From: Candidatus Aegiribacteria sp.
GTDB lineage: Bacteria > Fermentibacterota > Fermentibacteria > Fermentibacterales > JCC-6
DNA length: 16,715 bases
Assembly (NCBI GenBank): GCA_030642525.1
Contig: DAOWNO010000011.1
Location: forward strand, 1-16,715
Direction of reading: 5' to 3'
Shown: one piece after another, positions 7,418 to 15,086 of the stretch
How the letters are laid out: the number at the start of each line of letters is the position of its first letter
How positions within the stretch are numbered: the stretch's first letter is position 1
Notes under the pieces: model-generated
What the model was told of the DNA's origin: nothing
The model's database searches: none
What the model saw: only the letters and a program-made list of their open reading frames with translations
Translations under genes and position numbers: made by a program

Positions 7418-8079
7418 ATTGGTCCCGCCGGATAACCTGTCTTCTTCGTCCCGGCTGAATCCTGTGCCTGGCTGCTGTCCTCCACGAGATCCAGAATGGC
7501 CTGCGCCTGTTCGGGTGTCATTTCACTGATCTGCGGTGGAGGCTGCTGCTCATTCTGTTGATTCTCATTCTGATCCTGCCGGTCTTCATTCTGATCCTCC
7601 TGATCTTTATTCTGATCCTGCTGATCTTCATTCTGATCCTGCTGATCTTCAGGAGGTTCATGATTATCAAGCCAGTTAAGTCCTGCTTCAAGTCCGGTCT
7701 TTTCGCATTGCAGAGAGTGACCATCTGATACAGCAACCAGAAGAGAGTTTACCGATGACTCTACTCCGGCGTAATCGTCTCCCTTGATGGCAAGTGCAAG
7801 CGAAGTAAGATCTCTTGCAAGCATGAGTGTATCTTCACCCACATCAGTGATATCCGTAGAAAGAACTGAATCGGCAGGTGACAGAGAATCTGCCATGAAT
7901 TGAGATGAAGCAAGATTATACAGTATTCTTCCCCTTTCAGGCATTCTTGAAAAGAGTTCCGACCAGGCTCCGATTGCGCTCGAATACTGCTCATCGAGAA
8001 AGTACTGTGTCGCGATCTCTGCCAGTTCAGCTGGTGCAAGGTTGCCCTGAAGCTGAAGTATCATGAGAATGAGGATCAT
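7411..8079 (-). CDS. batC: BatC-like TPR protein with Gln/Asp/Asn-rich tail
   Basis: A 222-residue protein. It starts with a short uncharged hydrophobic stretch (residues 1-10), probably a secretion signal or anchor. TPR-like helices follow (about 15-115: EIATQYFLDEQYSSAIGAW, then RILYNLASSQFM). A low-complexity tail of heptads of the type EDQQDQN spans 144-178. It closes with PPPQISEMTPEQAQAILDLV, which matches the conserved BatC end where a short helix (MLDAL/ILDLV type) precedes a basic stretch. The ATG at 8079 overlaps the batB stop (ATGA) and has AGGAAGGG upstream. Family members are periplasm-facing TPR partners of the BatA/BatB VWA proteins. The tail is disordered by composition, and its copy number probably varies between strains. 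Confidence 0.87.
   Translation of the reverse strand: MILILMILQLQGNLAPAELAEIATQYFLDEQYSSAIGAWSELFSRMPERGRILYNLASSQFMADSLSPADSVLSTDITDVGEDTLMLARDLTSLALAIKGDDYAGVESSVNSLLVAVSDGHSLQCEKTGLEAGLNWLDNHEPPEDQQDQNEDQQDQNKDQEDQNEDRQDQNENQQNEQQPPPQISEMTPEQAQAILDLVEDSSQAQDSAGTKKTGYPAGPIW
7546..7650 (-). repeat. 21-bp tandem repeat encoding the BatC heptad tail
   Basis: Four units of 21 bases lie at 7567-7587, 7588-7608, 7609-7629 and 7630-7650, with a degenerate fifth at 7546-7566. The last two in coordinate order are identical, and the others differ by a few bases. Each codes for seven residues of consensus [EK]DQQDQN, so unit gain or loss keeps the frame. Confidence 0.9.
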
Positions 8080-9062
8080 TTTCCCTTCCTCTCAAGAACA
8101 ATCGCGAGAGAGAAGAATAAAAGAGCAGTTCCAAGGAAGTACTGGTATCTTCTGGTCGAAGTGGAACCACCTGCTGCAAGCTCACCGTTTTCATAGGAAA
8201 TGTGCTCCAGAAAACCCTGGACAATAGATGAAAGGTTATCTGTCCGGGATAGCGGCAGATATATCCCTCCTGTTTCAAGAGCCAGTTCGATGAGAGATTC
8301 TTCCTCGAGAACTGTTCTAACTGTATCTCCTGCGGTATCAAGGAGAACACCTCCATTCTGAAGAGGTATCGTCATTTCAACAGGTCCTCCAACTCCCAGC
8401 GTTAAAAGGCGCATGTTGTTTGCTTTAGCGGTTTCTACAGCACTTGCAGTCGCGTAATCATGAAACCCTCCATCACTGAATACTATTCCAAGGCGGGTTT
8501 CAAGATCCATTTCGGGCAGCGCGGAGACCATTACATCCACCAGGTTTCCAAGCTGCGTTCCGCGGGCGATATCAGAGTTGCTCCATGTGTTATCCGGAAG
8601 TCTGCTCAGAAGGAATTCTCTGTCAAGAGTAAGAGGAGAGGCGAGTCTGGAGCTTCCTGAGAATATCACGAGAGCGATTCGAACATCATCAAGTTCTTCG
8701 ATCAGCCTTCTTATCTCAGCATTTGCCCTGACAATCCTTGATGGGGCTTCATCCAGAGATGACATGGATTGCGAGATATCCAGAGCTATTACGAGGTTTT
8801 TCCCTCCTGTTGATGTTATGGCTGATGATTGACCCCAGGTTGGCCCGCTCAGCGCCACTACAGAAAGAATCAAACCGGATACCCAGAGGATAATTGAAAA
8901 TGATCTCTCCGGTGGAGGTTTAATTCTTACTCTGTCCCAGAGGACAGGTCTGACGAAAACTCTTAACAGCTTCATTTCTGAATTGAACCACTTTATCCTC
9001 AACCACCAGTATACCGGTGCCAGAAGAAGCAGAAGAAGCAGGAAAGGATGCTGGAATCCCAT
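8076..9062 (-). CDS. batB: BatB-like VWA membrane protein
   Basis: A 328-residue protein with the BatA/BatB architecture: membrane helices at about 6-22 and 56-74, a von Willebrand factor A domain (about 88-285), and a last helix at about 309-323. The metal-ion-dependent adhesion site looks complete: DISQS (Asp95, Ser97, Ser99), Thr169 in GTQLG, and Asp197 in FSDGG. The domain should bind a divalent metal and interact with a partner, probably BatA, BatC or the MoxR ATPase, on the outer face of the cytoplasmic membrane or in the cytoplasm depending on topology. ATG overlaps the batA stop by one base (TGATG), and the end overlaps batC by four (ATGA). It differs from the upstream VWA gene in having a longer N-terminal part and a C-terminus ending just after its last helix. 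Confidence 0.9.
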   Translation of the reverse strand: MGFQHPFLLLLLLLAPVYWWLRIKWFNSEMKLLRVFVRPVLWDRVRIKPPPERSFSIILWVSGLILSVVALSGPTWGQSSAITSTGGKNLVIALDISQSMSSLDEAPSRIVRANAEIRRLIEELDDVRIALVIFSGSSRLASPLTLDREFLLSRLPDNTWSNSDIARGTQLGNLVDVMVSALPEMDLETRLGIVFSDGGFHDYATASAVETAKANNMRLLTLGVGGPVEMTIPLQNGGVLLDTAGDTVRTVLEEESLIELALETGGIYLPLSRTDNLSSIVQGFLEHISYENGELAAGGSTSTRRYQYFLGTALLFFSLAIVLERKGK

Positions 9063-10000
9063 CAGTCACCCACAACCTTGAAGACGCGCCATTTTAAAAC
9101 ACTTGAAACCGCAAGAAGTATCAGTCCCCATACAAGGAATTGCATATAAAAATCTCTGTATACGAAAAGACCTTCGGGAGGAAGAGTAGAAGCTTCAAGT
9201 GAATCAATTGCGCAGTAAACCTCATCAAGTTCCTGCGGCGATTCAACGCTGAAAAGCCTCCCTCCGTTCAAACGGGCGATCTCCGAGAGGGTTTCCCTGT
9301 CAACTCCCAGTCCTTCTTCGGAAGAAGGAGTACCGATGGCGACGGTATATACTTTCAGGCTGTCCCCGTGAATGGTATTGACCGCACTGGCAACGGTAAT
9401 GGGATCAATCTGGGAGGAGGTGTCTTCACCGTCTGATATGAGGACTATCACCCTCCTTGCAGTCTGTGAATAATTAAAGCCTCTGGCTGCGACAGCAAGA
9501 CCTGCTCCGATTGCTGTTCCATCCTGCAGAGTGCCGATTGAGGCATTCTGAATGAATCTCTCAAGAGTTGAATGATCAAAAGTCGGCGGGCAGATTGTTC
9601 TCGGCTGTTCCGCGTAGATAACCAATCCTATTCTGTCATTCGGTCTTCCATCTATGAATGTCAGAGCTGCTTTTTTAGCGGCTGCCAGTCTGCTTAGGTA
9701 GTAATCGCTCTGAGTCATGCTTCCTGAAACATCAAGAGTTATGATGATATCCAATCCCTCGCCAGCTTCTGGAAGCCGCTCAAAGCCGTGTTGCGGCCGT
9801 GCGAGAGCGATGAACAGAAGCGCGAAGCCGCCCCATTGCAGCAGGCTGGATACTTTATTGCCCGAATTGCTGTTTGCGCAGGGAAAGGAAAAAGGTCCGG
9901 TGTATGTCTGAGAGCGAGTCTTAATCTTTCTGAAGAAGAACTGCAGAATAATCAGAACAAGTGGAAATCCCAATAAAGCCGGTAGAAACTGGAAATTCAT
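9062..10000 (-). CDS. batA: BatA-like VWA membrane protein
   Basis: A 312-residue protein when started at ATG 10000, which overlaps the previous stop as ATGA. An upstream in-frame start at 10075 would add 25 charged residues before the first helix and bury the overlap, so it is rejected. Helices lie at about 5-23, 54-68 and 286-303. The VWA domain (about 83-270) has an intact MIDAS: DVSGS (Asp90, Ser92, Ser94), Thr162 in GTAIG, and Asp190 in ISDGED. The stretch LARPQHG before the domain is typical of BatA. Its partners are probably BatB and the other operon products. In characterised systems these VWA proteins work with a MoxR ATPase; the exact substrate is unknown. The end overlaps batB by one base. 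Confidence 0.92.
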   Translation of the reverse strand: MNFQFLPALLGFPLVLIILQFFFRKIKTRSQTYTGPFSFPCANSNSGNKVSSLLQWGGFALLFIALARPQHGFERLPEAGEGLDIIITLDVSGSMTQSDYYLSRLAAAKKAALTFIDGRPNDRIGLVIYAEQPRTICPPTFDHSTLERFIQNASIGTLQDGTAIGAGLAVAARGFNYSQTARRVIVLISDGEDTSSQIDPITVASAVNTIHGDSLKVYTVAIGTPSSEEGLGVDRETLSEIARLNGGRLFSVESPQELDEVYCAIDSLEASTLPPEGLFVYRDFYMQFLVWGLILLAVSSVLKWRVFKVVGD

Positions 10001-10857
10001 ATAAGATGCCAGTCCCTTCTGATGGAAGCCAGTTTTGATGTAAATCTCTCTGCTCTTTCTCTGGAACCACCCCATGAAGCGTATCTTTGAAGAGCGATTT
10101 CCTGTACGAGTTCAGTGGAGTCATCGGCAAATTTTCTGCCGTCGCCCTCAGCGCGAAGGATTTTGTTGATCTGTTTCCAGGTTAGAGCACGGTTGGATAT
10201 TCTGAAGCGGAATGAAACGGTATCCCTGAGTAATTCATCCACCTTTTTGTAATACGTAATCCAGTCGCCGTTTGCGAATGCCGGTGAATCAAGTAGAGCC
10301 TTTACTTCATCAAGAGGAGAAAGCAACATCTTTTTTTCTTTTGAACGGATATCTACTGTGCTTGACAGCTTTTTCTTTTTTCTGAAGTACAACCACGAAG
10401 AAACAGCCATAATCGTGATAACACCGATCAACAGTATAAGAAACAGCCACAGAGTTGATGGAGCTTTTCTCCATTCCTCCCAGAATCTATGTTGATTCAG
10501 GTAATTTTCAGGAAATCCCGGTGGAATAGAAACTCCCAGAGGAGATGGGAAAACCGGAACTGTCCAGGCTGAATCCGGCATGGTTCGCAGCACCAGAAGA
10601 ACAGGAGGAGCAAAAAGTTCCTCAAGAGAGTCAGAATGCGCTTCAAGCAGAGGAAGATCAAGCGTGTCCAGGGAAAGCGGGACAAGTGTTATTGCACCGC
10701 CAGCCTGCTCAAGCACACACCAGTTTTCTGAAGATTCCAGCGATTCAATAGTCCAGCCATCCGGTATGACATATTCGACTGTTACAGGAACTCCGAGAGA
10801 ACATGAAAAGGCTTCATTTCCGGAGATAAGTGAAATCAGCATAAGCAGATTTATCAT
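9997..10857 (-). CDS. Signal-peptide, single-TM protein of the Bat operon (DUF4381-like position)
   Basis: A 286-residue protein. The first possible codon is a TTG at 10860, but ATG at 10857 is the better start: it overlaps the DUF58 stop (TGATG) and has GGAGA eight bases upstream. Residues 2-13 are a signal-like hydrophobic run, followed by a small beta-rich extracytoplasmic domain (about 18-125), a membrane helix (about 135-157) and a basic stop-transfer run of Lys residues. The cytoplasmic helical region (about 175-286) includes LTWKQINKIL and ends RRDWHLI. I do not recognise the family with certainty. Its position between DUF58 and the first VWA gene, and the one-TM layout with a helical tail, match the small membrane proteins (DUF4381 or BatD-related) often found there. 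It probably links periplasmic and cytoplasmic parts of the complex. Confidence 0.85.
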   Translation of the reverse strand: MINLLMLISLISGNEAFSCSLGVPVTVEYVIPDGWTIESLESSENWCVLEQAGGAITLVPLSLDTLDLPLLEAHSDSLEELFAPPVLLVLRTMPDSAWTVPVFPSPLGVSIPPGFPENYLNQHRFWEEWRKAPSTLWLFLILLIGVITIMAVSSWLYFRKKKKLSSTVDIRSKEKKMLLSPLDEVKALLDSPAFANGDWITYYKKVDELLRDTVSFRFRISNRALTWKQINKILRAEGDGRKFADDSTELVQEIALQRYASWGGSRERAERFTSKLASIRRDWHLI

Positions 10858-11741
10858 CAACGGAGTCTCCGCTTTTTCCTGAGTTCAAAGAATCTTTGAA
10901 GAGGCAGCACAAGGTTATCAGCCGTTGAAATACTTATCAGATCAAGTTTGTTATCTCTGCAAAGAATTTCTCTTTCTGTCTGAACAAGACGTACCTGATG
11001 TGCAAATTTATCTCTCCAGGTTCGGGAACTTGTATTGACAACCTGTTCTTTCCCTGTTTCAGGATATCGGAAGCGGACCCTACCCATAGGCGGCAGGTGA
11101 AGTTCTCTGGGATCAAAAACGTGTATTCCTACTACATCGTGTTTTCGCACCATCGTGCGAAGGAGTCTGCTCCCTCCGGGGATCCTGAAATCACTGATGA
11201 TGAATATGAGAGCCCTTCTGTTGAGTACGCGCCCTATATAGTTCAGAGCTTTATCAAGGTCTGCCGGTGCCTGTCTATCGGGGACCTGAAGTATCCGCCG
11301 TACAAGGCCGAGAGCGTGTTTCCTCCCTTTGTCAGGGGGGACGTATTCATGAATCCGGTCGGAAAAAGTGAGCATCCCGACACGATCATTGCTTTGTGAG
11401 GCTGAAAGTGCCAGTACAGCAGCTACTTCAGCAACACGTTCGGCTTTTGTAAGATTCAGTGATCCAAAGCGAAGACTGCCCGAGAGATCGACAATAAGAA
11501 GAACCAGTAATTCTCGTTCTTCCTTGAATATTTTTACAAACGGAATCCTGGTTCTTGCATAAACATTCCAATCGATGAGTTTCGGGTCATCTCCTTCCGA
11601 GTATTGTCTGAGATCAGAGAACTCCATTCCCTGCCCGTGGAAGATGGATGAGTAATCACCACTGACAAGCTGTGCTACAAGTTTCCTTGTCTGGAGTTCA
11701 ATCCTTCTGACGCGTTTGAATAGTGAGTGTACGTTCTGCAT
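10857..11741 (-). CDS. DUF58 family VWA-like protein
   Basis: A 294-residue soluble protein with the DUF58 signature near residues 33-63: GQGMEFSDLRQYSEGDD, then KLIDWNVYAR, matching the family pattern G-x-EF-x3-R-x-Y-x2-GDD-x-R-x-IDW-x3-AR. A VWA-like metal site follows: DLSGS (Asp85, Ser87, Ser89), with FIISDF supplying the later Asp. No signal peptide or membrane helix is seen, unlike the longer DUF58 proteins that carry two N-terminal helices. Family members are nearly always next to MoxR and are thought to be cytoplasmic adaptors or substrates of it. The gene begins 16 bases after moxR and overlaps the next gene by one base. The C-terminus ends in a strongly basic run (ELRKKRRLR). Confidence 0.93.
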   Translation of the reverse strand: MQNVHSLFKRVRRIELQTRKLVAQLVSGDYSSIFHGQGMEFSDLRQYSEGDDPKLIDWNVYARTRIPFVKIFKEERELLVLLIVDLSGSLRFGSLNLTKAERVAEVAAVLALSASQSNDRVGMLTFSDRIHEYVPPDKGRKHALGLVRRILQVPDRQAPADLDKALNYIGRVLNRRALIFIISDFRIPGGSRLLRTMVRKHDVVGIHVFDPRELHLPPMGRVRFRYPETGKEQVVNTSSRTWRDKFAHQVRLVQTEREILCRDNKLDLISISTADNLVLPLQRFFELRKKRRLR

Positions 11742-11757
11742 GATCAGAAAATCCCTG

Positions 11758-12750
11758 TTACTTTACCGGAATCCTGTTAAGTATTCTCTCTATTATCTCC
11801 TCTACTCCCACCTCTTCCGCTTCAGCTTCGAATGAGAGGATTATTCTGTGTCTGAGAACATCGTGAGCAACTTCCTTAACTATTGAAGGAGAAACAAATG
11901 AAGAACCATACAGGAAAGCTCTCGCTCTTGATGCTGCGGGAAGACCAAGTGAGCCTCTTGGACTGGCTCCGACGGAGATGAAATCGTCAATATCCTTCAA
12001 ACCTGCCTGTCTCGGATACCGGGTAGCGGAAACCAGCCTGACCATATAATCAAGTACAGAATCTTCAACGACTATCCTTGAGGAGAGTCTCTGCAGCTCT
12101 ATAACCTTTTCAGTCGATATCACCGGTTCAATATCCGGAACAGGTTTACCGCCTGTCCTGCGCAGTATTTCGATTTCTTCATCAGCTGTTGGATAGTCGA
12201 TTTTCAATTTCATTATGAATCTGTCAACCTGAGCTTCAGGCAGTGGATAAGTACCCTCCTGTTCAATCGGATTCTGTGTGGCCATTACGAAGAATGGAGA
12301 CGGAAGAGGATAGGTTTTGCCTCCGAACGTAACCTGGCGCTCCTGCATTGCCTCGAGGAGAGCGCTCTGAACCTTGGCTGGAGCTCTGTTAATCTCATCA
12401 GCGAATATGAATTGCGCGAAAAGAGGTCCTTTTCTTGCGGTGAATGTGCTTGTATCCGGTTGAAATATCATAGTACCGGTCAGATCCGCAGGGAGAAGAT
12501 CAGGTGTGAACTGCAATCTGGAGAATGATGCCTTTACGCACCTGGAAAGGGTTCTGGCAGCAAGTGTTTTTGCCAGACCGGGGACGCCTTCGATAAGAAC
12601 ATGACCATCACAGAGAAGCGCAGTCATCAATCCCAGCCGGAATTCGTCCTGTCCAACGATAACACTGGAAAAAACGGTCTCCAGTTTATCCAGCAGAAGT
12701 TTTTCCGATTTGATCTGTTTCTCAATTTCTTCAATCATCTGCTTTGACAT
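11758..12750 (-). CDS. moxR: MoxR-family AAA+ ATPase
   Basis: A 330-residue AAA+ protein of normal MoxR length. It shows Walker A GVPGLAKT (55-62), Walker B IFADEI (115-120) followed by NRAPAKVQSALLEAMQE, sensor 1 ATQNP (157-161), and the EGTYPLPEAQVDRF segment (165-178) typical of the family. The C-terminal lid contains SPRGSLGL-type residues (VGASPRGSLGLPAASRA). It should form a cytoplasmic hexamer that uses ATP hydrolysis to remodel or activate partner proteins together with the VWA-domain products encoded downstream. GGGAGG at 12758-12763, seven bases upstream of the ATG, fixes the start. The first 20 bases overlap the end of the hexomutase gene, so the two are translated from one message. 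Confidence 0.97.
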   Translation of the reverse strand: MSKQMIEEIEKQIKSEKLLLDKLETVFSSVIVGQDEFRLGLMTALLCDGHVLIEGVPGLAKTLAARTLSRCVKASFSRLQFTPDLLPADLTGTMIFQPDTSTFTARKGPLFAQFIFADEINRAPAKVQSALLEAMQERQVTFGGKTYPLPSPFFVMATQNPIEQEGTYPLPEAQVDRFIMKLKIDYPTADEEIEILRRTGGKPVPDIEPVISTEKVIELQRLSSRIVVEDSVLDYMVRLVSATRYPRQAGLKDIDDFISVGASPRGSLGLPAASRARAFLYGSSFVSPSIVKEVAHDVLRHRIILSFEAEAEEVGVEEIIERILNRIPVK

Positions 12751-14101
12751 CCAGTTTCCTCCCGGCTTTTCCGATGTATTCGCGCATTAAATTATTATAG
12801 TAAGTCAGCTGCTGATGAGTTCCAGCTTCGAACCTCATGACAAGCACAGGCTGAGTGTTGGATGCGCGAATAAGTCCCCAGCCATCAGGGAATGATACTC
12901 TTGCTCCATCAGTAGTATCTACGGTATATCCAGCCTTTTTCAGCATATCTGTTACTGTATCGACAATGATGAATTTCCTTTCATCAGAGCATTTTTCCCT
13001 TATTTCGGGCGTGGAGAATATTTCAGGAAGATCTGCCAGGTAAGAACTCAGTGGAGTGTCATCCGACGCAAGTATCTCAATCAAACGCATCGCAGCATAG
13101 AGTGCGTCATCGTAGCCGTAATATCTATCCCTGAAAAAGATATGTCCGCTCATCTCCCCTGCAAGCAGAGCATTCTCCTCAGCCATGGCTTTCTTGATAA
13201 TAGAGTGCCCTGTGGGTGACATGACGGAATGTCCTCCCGCCTTTTCAATCTCCGAGAAAAACATCTCTGAAGCCTTGACTTCAGAAATGATCGTCGCTCC
13301 TGGATTAACCTTGAGAAGTGATTTAGCCAGTATTATGAGAATTCTGTCACCCCGGATCACATTTCCCTCATCATCCAGTATTCCAAGTCGATCAGCATCA
13401 CCGTCAAACGCAAGGCCGATGTCAGCTCCTTCTCTCAGAACTGTTCTTCGAAGATCTTTAAGGTTCTCTTCTACGGTTGGATCAGGATGATGATTCGGAA
13501 AGCTGCCATCCATTTCGCAGTAAAGAGGAATAACTCTGCATCCAAGCTTTCCAAGAACATCAATCGCAATTTCGCCGCCAGTTCCGTTCCCCGCATCTAC
13601 AGCAATCTTCAGAGATCGATCAAAACAGAATTCAGAAAGAAGCCTGTTCGTATAGGAATTTGTAACAGATCTGCGTATTACTGTCGCTTTCGATGCAGCA
13701 GAAAGCGCTGATGACATATTCTCCATTGTTCTCCGGATATCCTGGATATCCTCACCCCATATGGTATCAAGTCCGTACATGATTTTGAAACCGTTGTATT
13801 CAGGGGGATTATGGCTGCCTGTAACCATCACGGTAACATCCGGATTTAAAGTATACGCAGCAAAATATGTCATTGGTGTTGTCTGCACTCCCAGATCGAT
13901 AACATCTGATCCTGAATCGAGAATTCCATCTGTCAGCCAGCGGCAGAGAATAGAACCTGACGGTCTGCAATCCCTTCCGACAGCTACGGTGTTTCCGGCC
14001 ATTCCTCCCAGAGCTTTGCCGAGTTTAATCGTTAGATGCTCGTCAATATCCGCGGGAAAAACTCCTCTTATGTCATATTTTCTGAAAACCCGATTTTTCA
14101 C
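12731..14101 (-). CDS. Phosphomannomutase/phosphoglucomutase (alpha-D-phosphohexomutase)
   Basis: A 456-residue enzyme of the AlgC/ManB type, full length. It interconverts hexose 1- and 6-phosphates, feeding GDP-mannose or UDP-glucose synthesis for envelope polysaccharides. Visible motifs: N-terminal FRKYDIRG (6-13); catalytic phosphoserine loop TGSHNPPEYNGFK with Ser96; metal loop DGDADR (233-238); sugar-recognition loop GEMSGH (315-320); C-terminal phosphate-binding loop RASNTQP (about residue 418). GEMSGH and RASNT suggest mannose/glucose specificity rather than phosphoglucosamine, but the two hexoses cannot be told apart here. The start is GTG at 14101, overlapping the pseudokinase stop as GTGA and preceded by GGAGAG nine bases upstream. 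The last 20 bases overlap moxR. Its place inside a Bat operon is not usual. Confidence 0.95.
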   Translation of the reverse strand: MKNRVFRKYDIRGVFPADIDEHLTIKLGKALGGMAGNTVAVGRDCRPSGSILCRWLTDGILDSGSDVIDLGVQTTPMTYFAAYTLNPDVTVMVTGSHNPPEYNGFKIMYGLDTIWGEDIQDIRRTMENMSSALSAASKATVIRRSVTNSYTNRLLSEFCFDRSLKIAVDAGNGTGGEIAIDVLGKLGCRVIPLYCEMDGSFPNHHPDPTVEENLKDLRRTVLREGADIGLAFDGDADRLGILDDEGNVIRGDRILIILAKSLLKVNPGATIISEVKASEMFFSEIEKAGGHSVMSPTGHSIIKKAMAEENALLAGEMSGHIFFRDRYYGYDDALYAAMRLIEILASDDTPLSSYLADLPEIFSTPEIREKCSDERKFIIVDTVTDMLKKAGYTVDTTDGARVSFPDGWGLIRASNTQPVLVMRFEAGTHQQLTYYNNLMREYIGKAGRKLDVKADD

Positions 14102-14907
14102 TTTGTCCGACTCTCCATTTTTTGATTCAGAGAGGGTAATTCCATCATGTATTGTCCGGTTTTCGAATCACCTGCCAGCCATCCGTCGTGAATGCTTATT
14201 ATCTGGCGTGCCAGTTCAACACCGAATGCAGATTGTTTTACAGTTTTTGCAGGTTCACCCTTGTAGGCGATTTTCATCCTGACAGACGTTTCATCATTGA
14301 AAAGCACAATATGAACCAGAGATCCTGATACCGTTATGCGTGATATCTCTGATAGAATGTTTTCAAGCGCATGCTTGAGGTAATGCCTGCTTCCGGTAAC
14401 CATGACATTCTCATCAATGGAAATTGCAAGCGAAACACCCCTGGATGAAAATTCATCATTCCACTCGCTGAGAGTATCAAAAAGCAGATTATCAAGAGAG
14501 AGAGAAGAAGATCCATCTTCATCGGGGAATTGTGAACTGCCTAAAAGATCCATCTTTTCAAGAAAAGCGAGTTCTTTCATTATATCAAGGAAGTTCTCAA
14601 TTTCAGTTATTTCATTTGTCAGTCTTGCGAGCTGTTCTTTCACTCCTTGTGATTTTTCAGGTGATCGGGAAAGCTCAATAGCTGTTCCCCGGACTGATTC
14701 AAGAGGTTTTCTCAAGGAGCTTCCTATTCTTAACAGCATATCTGATTTCAGCTTTCCCAGCTCATTCAGTTCTTTTGTCAGTGCCTTGAGTTTATTCTTG
14801 AGGAGTTTGTTATTCTTCAACAATTCAACATTTTTTCTTCTGTTCATTTCCAGAATCAGAAACAGGCAAAGACATGCCAGAAATATGACAGACATTGGTA
14901 AATTCAT
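14098..14907 (-). CDS. Membrane-anchored degenerate histidine kinase (pseudokinase)
   Basis: A 269-residue protein: membrane helix at about 4-20, a coiled-coil linker (about 22-57), a HisKA-like helix pair (about 52-120) and an HATPase-like domain (about 138-258). In the H-box IGSSLRKPL (61-69) replaces SHELRTPL, so Ser63 stands where the phospho-acceptor His should be. The ATPase part keeps a recognisable N-box (ALENILSEI, Asn183) and a G2/F-like helix (FGVELARQIISIHDGW, 228-243). It lacks a DxGxG motif (MKIAYKGEPAKT instead), and the glycines of G2 are mostly changed. I infer that it cannot autophosphorylate and acts as a scaffold or allosteric sensor. It leads the hexomutase–MoxR–Bat operon and overlaps the hexomutase by four bases. 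A poorly placed GGAGG (15-base spacing) precedes the ATG. Confidence 0.83.
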   Translation of the reverse strand: MNLPMSVIFLACLCLFLILEMNRRKNVELLKNNKLLKNKLKALTKELNELGKLKSDMLLRIGSSLRKPLESVRGTAIELSRSPEKSQGVKEQLARLTNEITEIENFLDIMKELAFLEKMDLLGSSQFPDEDGSSSLSLDNLLFDTLSEWNDEFSSRGVSLAISIDENVMVTGSRHYLKHALENILSEISRITVSGSLVHIVLFNDETSVRMKIAYKGEPAKTVKQSAFGVELARQIISIHDGWLAGDSKTGQYMMELPSLNQKMESRTK

Positions 14908-14911
14908 AATA

Positions 14912-15019
14912 TCAGATCAGATCCTCCACCCCGCACGCGATTCTTATTTCGTGACCGGTCAGCTGTTCTATATCCCCAGGTGACAGGTCATCAAGTGTTA
15001 ACATATCATGGTTGAACAT
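14912..15019 (-). CDS. Possible 35-residue acidic small protein
   Basis: An ATG-initiated frame of 35 codons plus TGA lies in the gap between the TPR gene and the pseudokinase gene, ending four bases before the latter's ATG. It begins MFNHDMLTLDDLSPGDIEQL, has eight Asp/Glu and one Arg, one Cys, and no hydrophobic segment. The sequence looks protein-like: amphipathic, with no low complexity. The frame is closed upstream by a TGA three codons before the ATG. No good Shine-Dalgarno sequence is visible, and an internal ATG at 15004 could be used instead. I do not recognise a family. It might be a small adaptor translated with the pseudokinase, a decayed gene end, or chance. Confidence 0.4.
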   Translation of the reverse strand: MFNHDMLTLDDLSPGDIEQLTGHEIRIACGVEDLI

Positions 15020-15086
15020 CAGTCTTTTTCAAACATGTTCTTGACGCAGGAGAGTCAGGGTGAATTGAGCGGATTCTGAGCAATAG

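Noticed and set aside
7546..7650. Regular repeats that could be mistaken for a CRISPR array
   Set aside because: Units are contiguous with no spacers, in frame, and code for the BatC heptad tail.
10001..10075. N-terminal extension of BatA starting at 10075
   Set aside because: It would place 25 charged residues before the first helix and overlap the upstream gene by 79 bases, while ATG 10000 gives a normal four-base overlap.
14402..14983. 193-codon plus-strand frame opposite the pseudokinase
   Set aside because: Composition is Ser/Phe-rich, typical of the reverse complement of a Lys/Glu/Leu coiled coil, and no ribosome site fits.
15000..15037. TTGAAA on the minus strand near 15030 as a -35 box for the pseudokinase operon
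   Set aside because: No acceptable -10 hexamer lies at 16-18 bases, and the stretch overlaps the possible small ORF.
15020..15086. Possible terminator after the TPR gene, including TGAC/GTCA and the TCAA/TTGA partial palindrome near 15028-15043
   Set aside because: Stems are only four to five base pairs and no U-run follows, so no intrinsic terminator can be supported.
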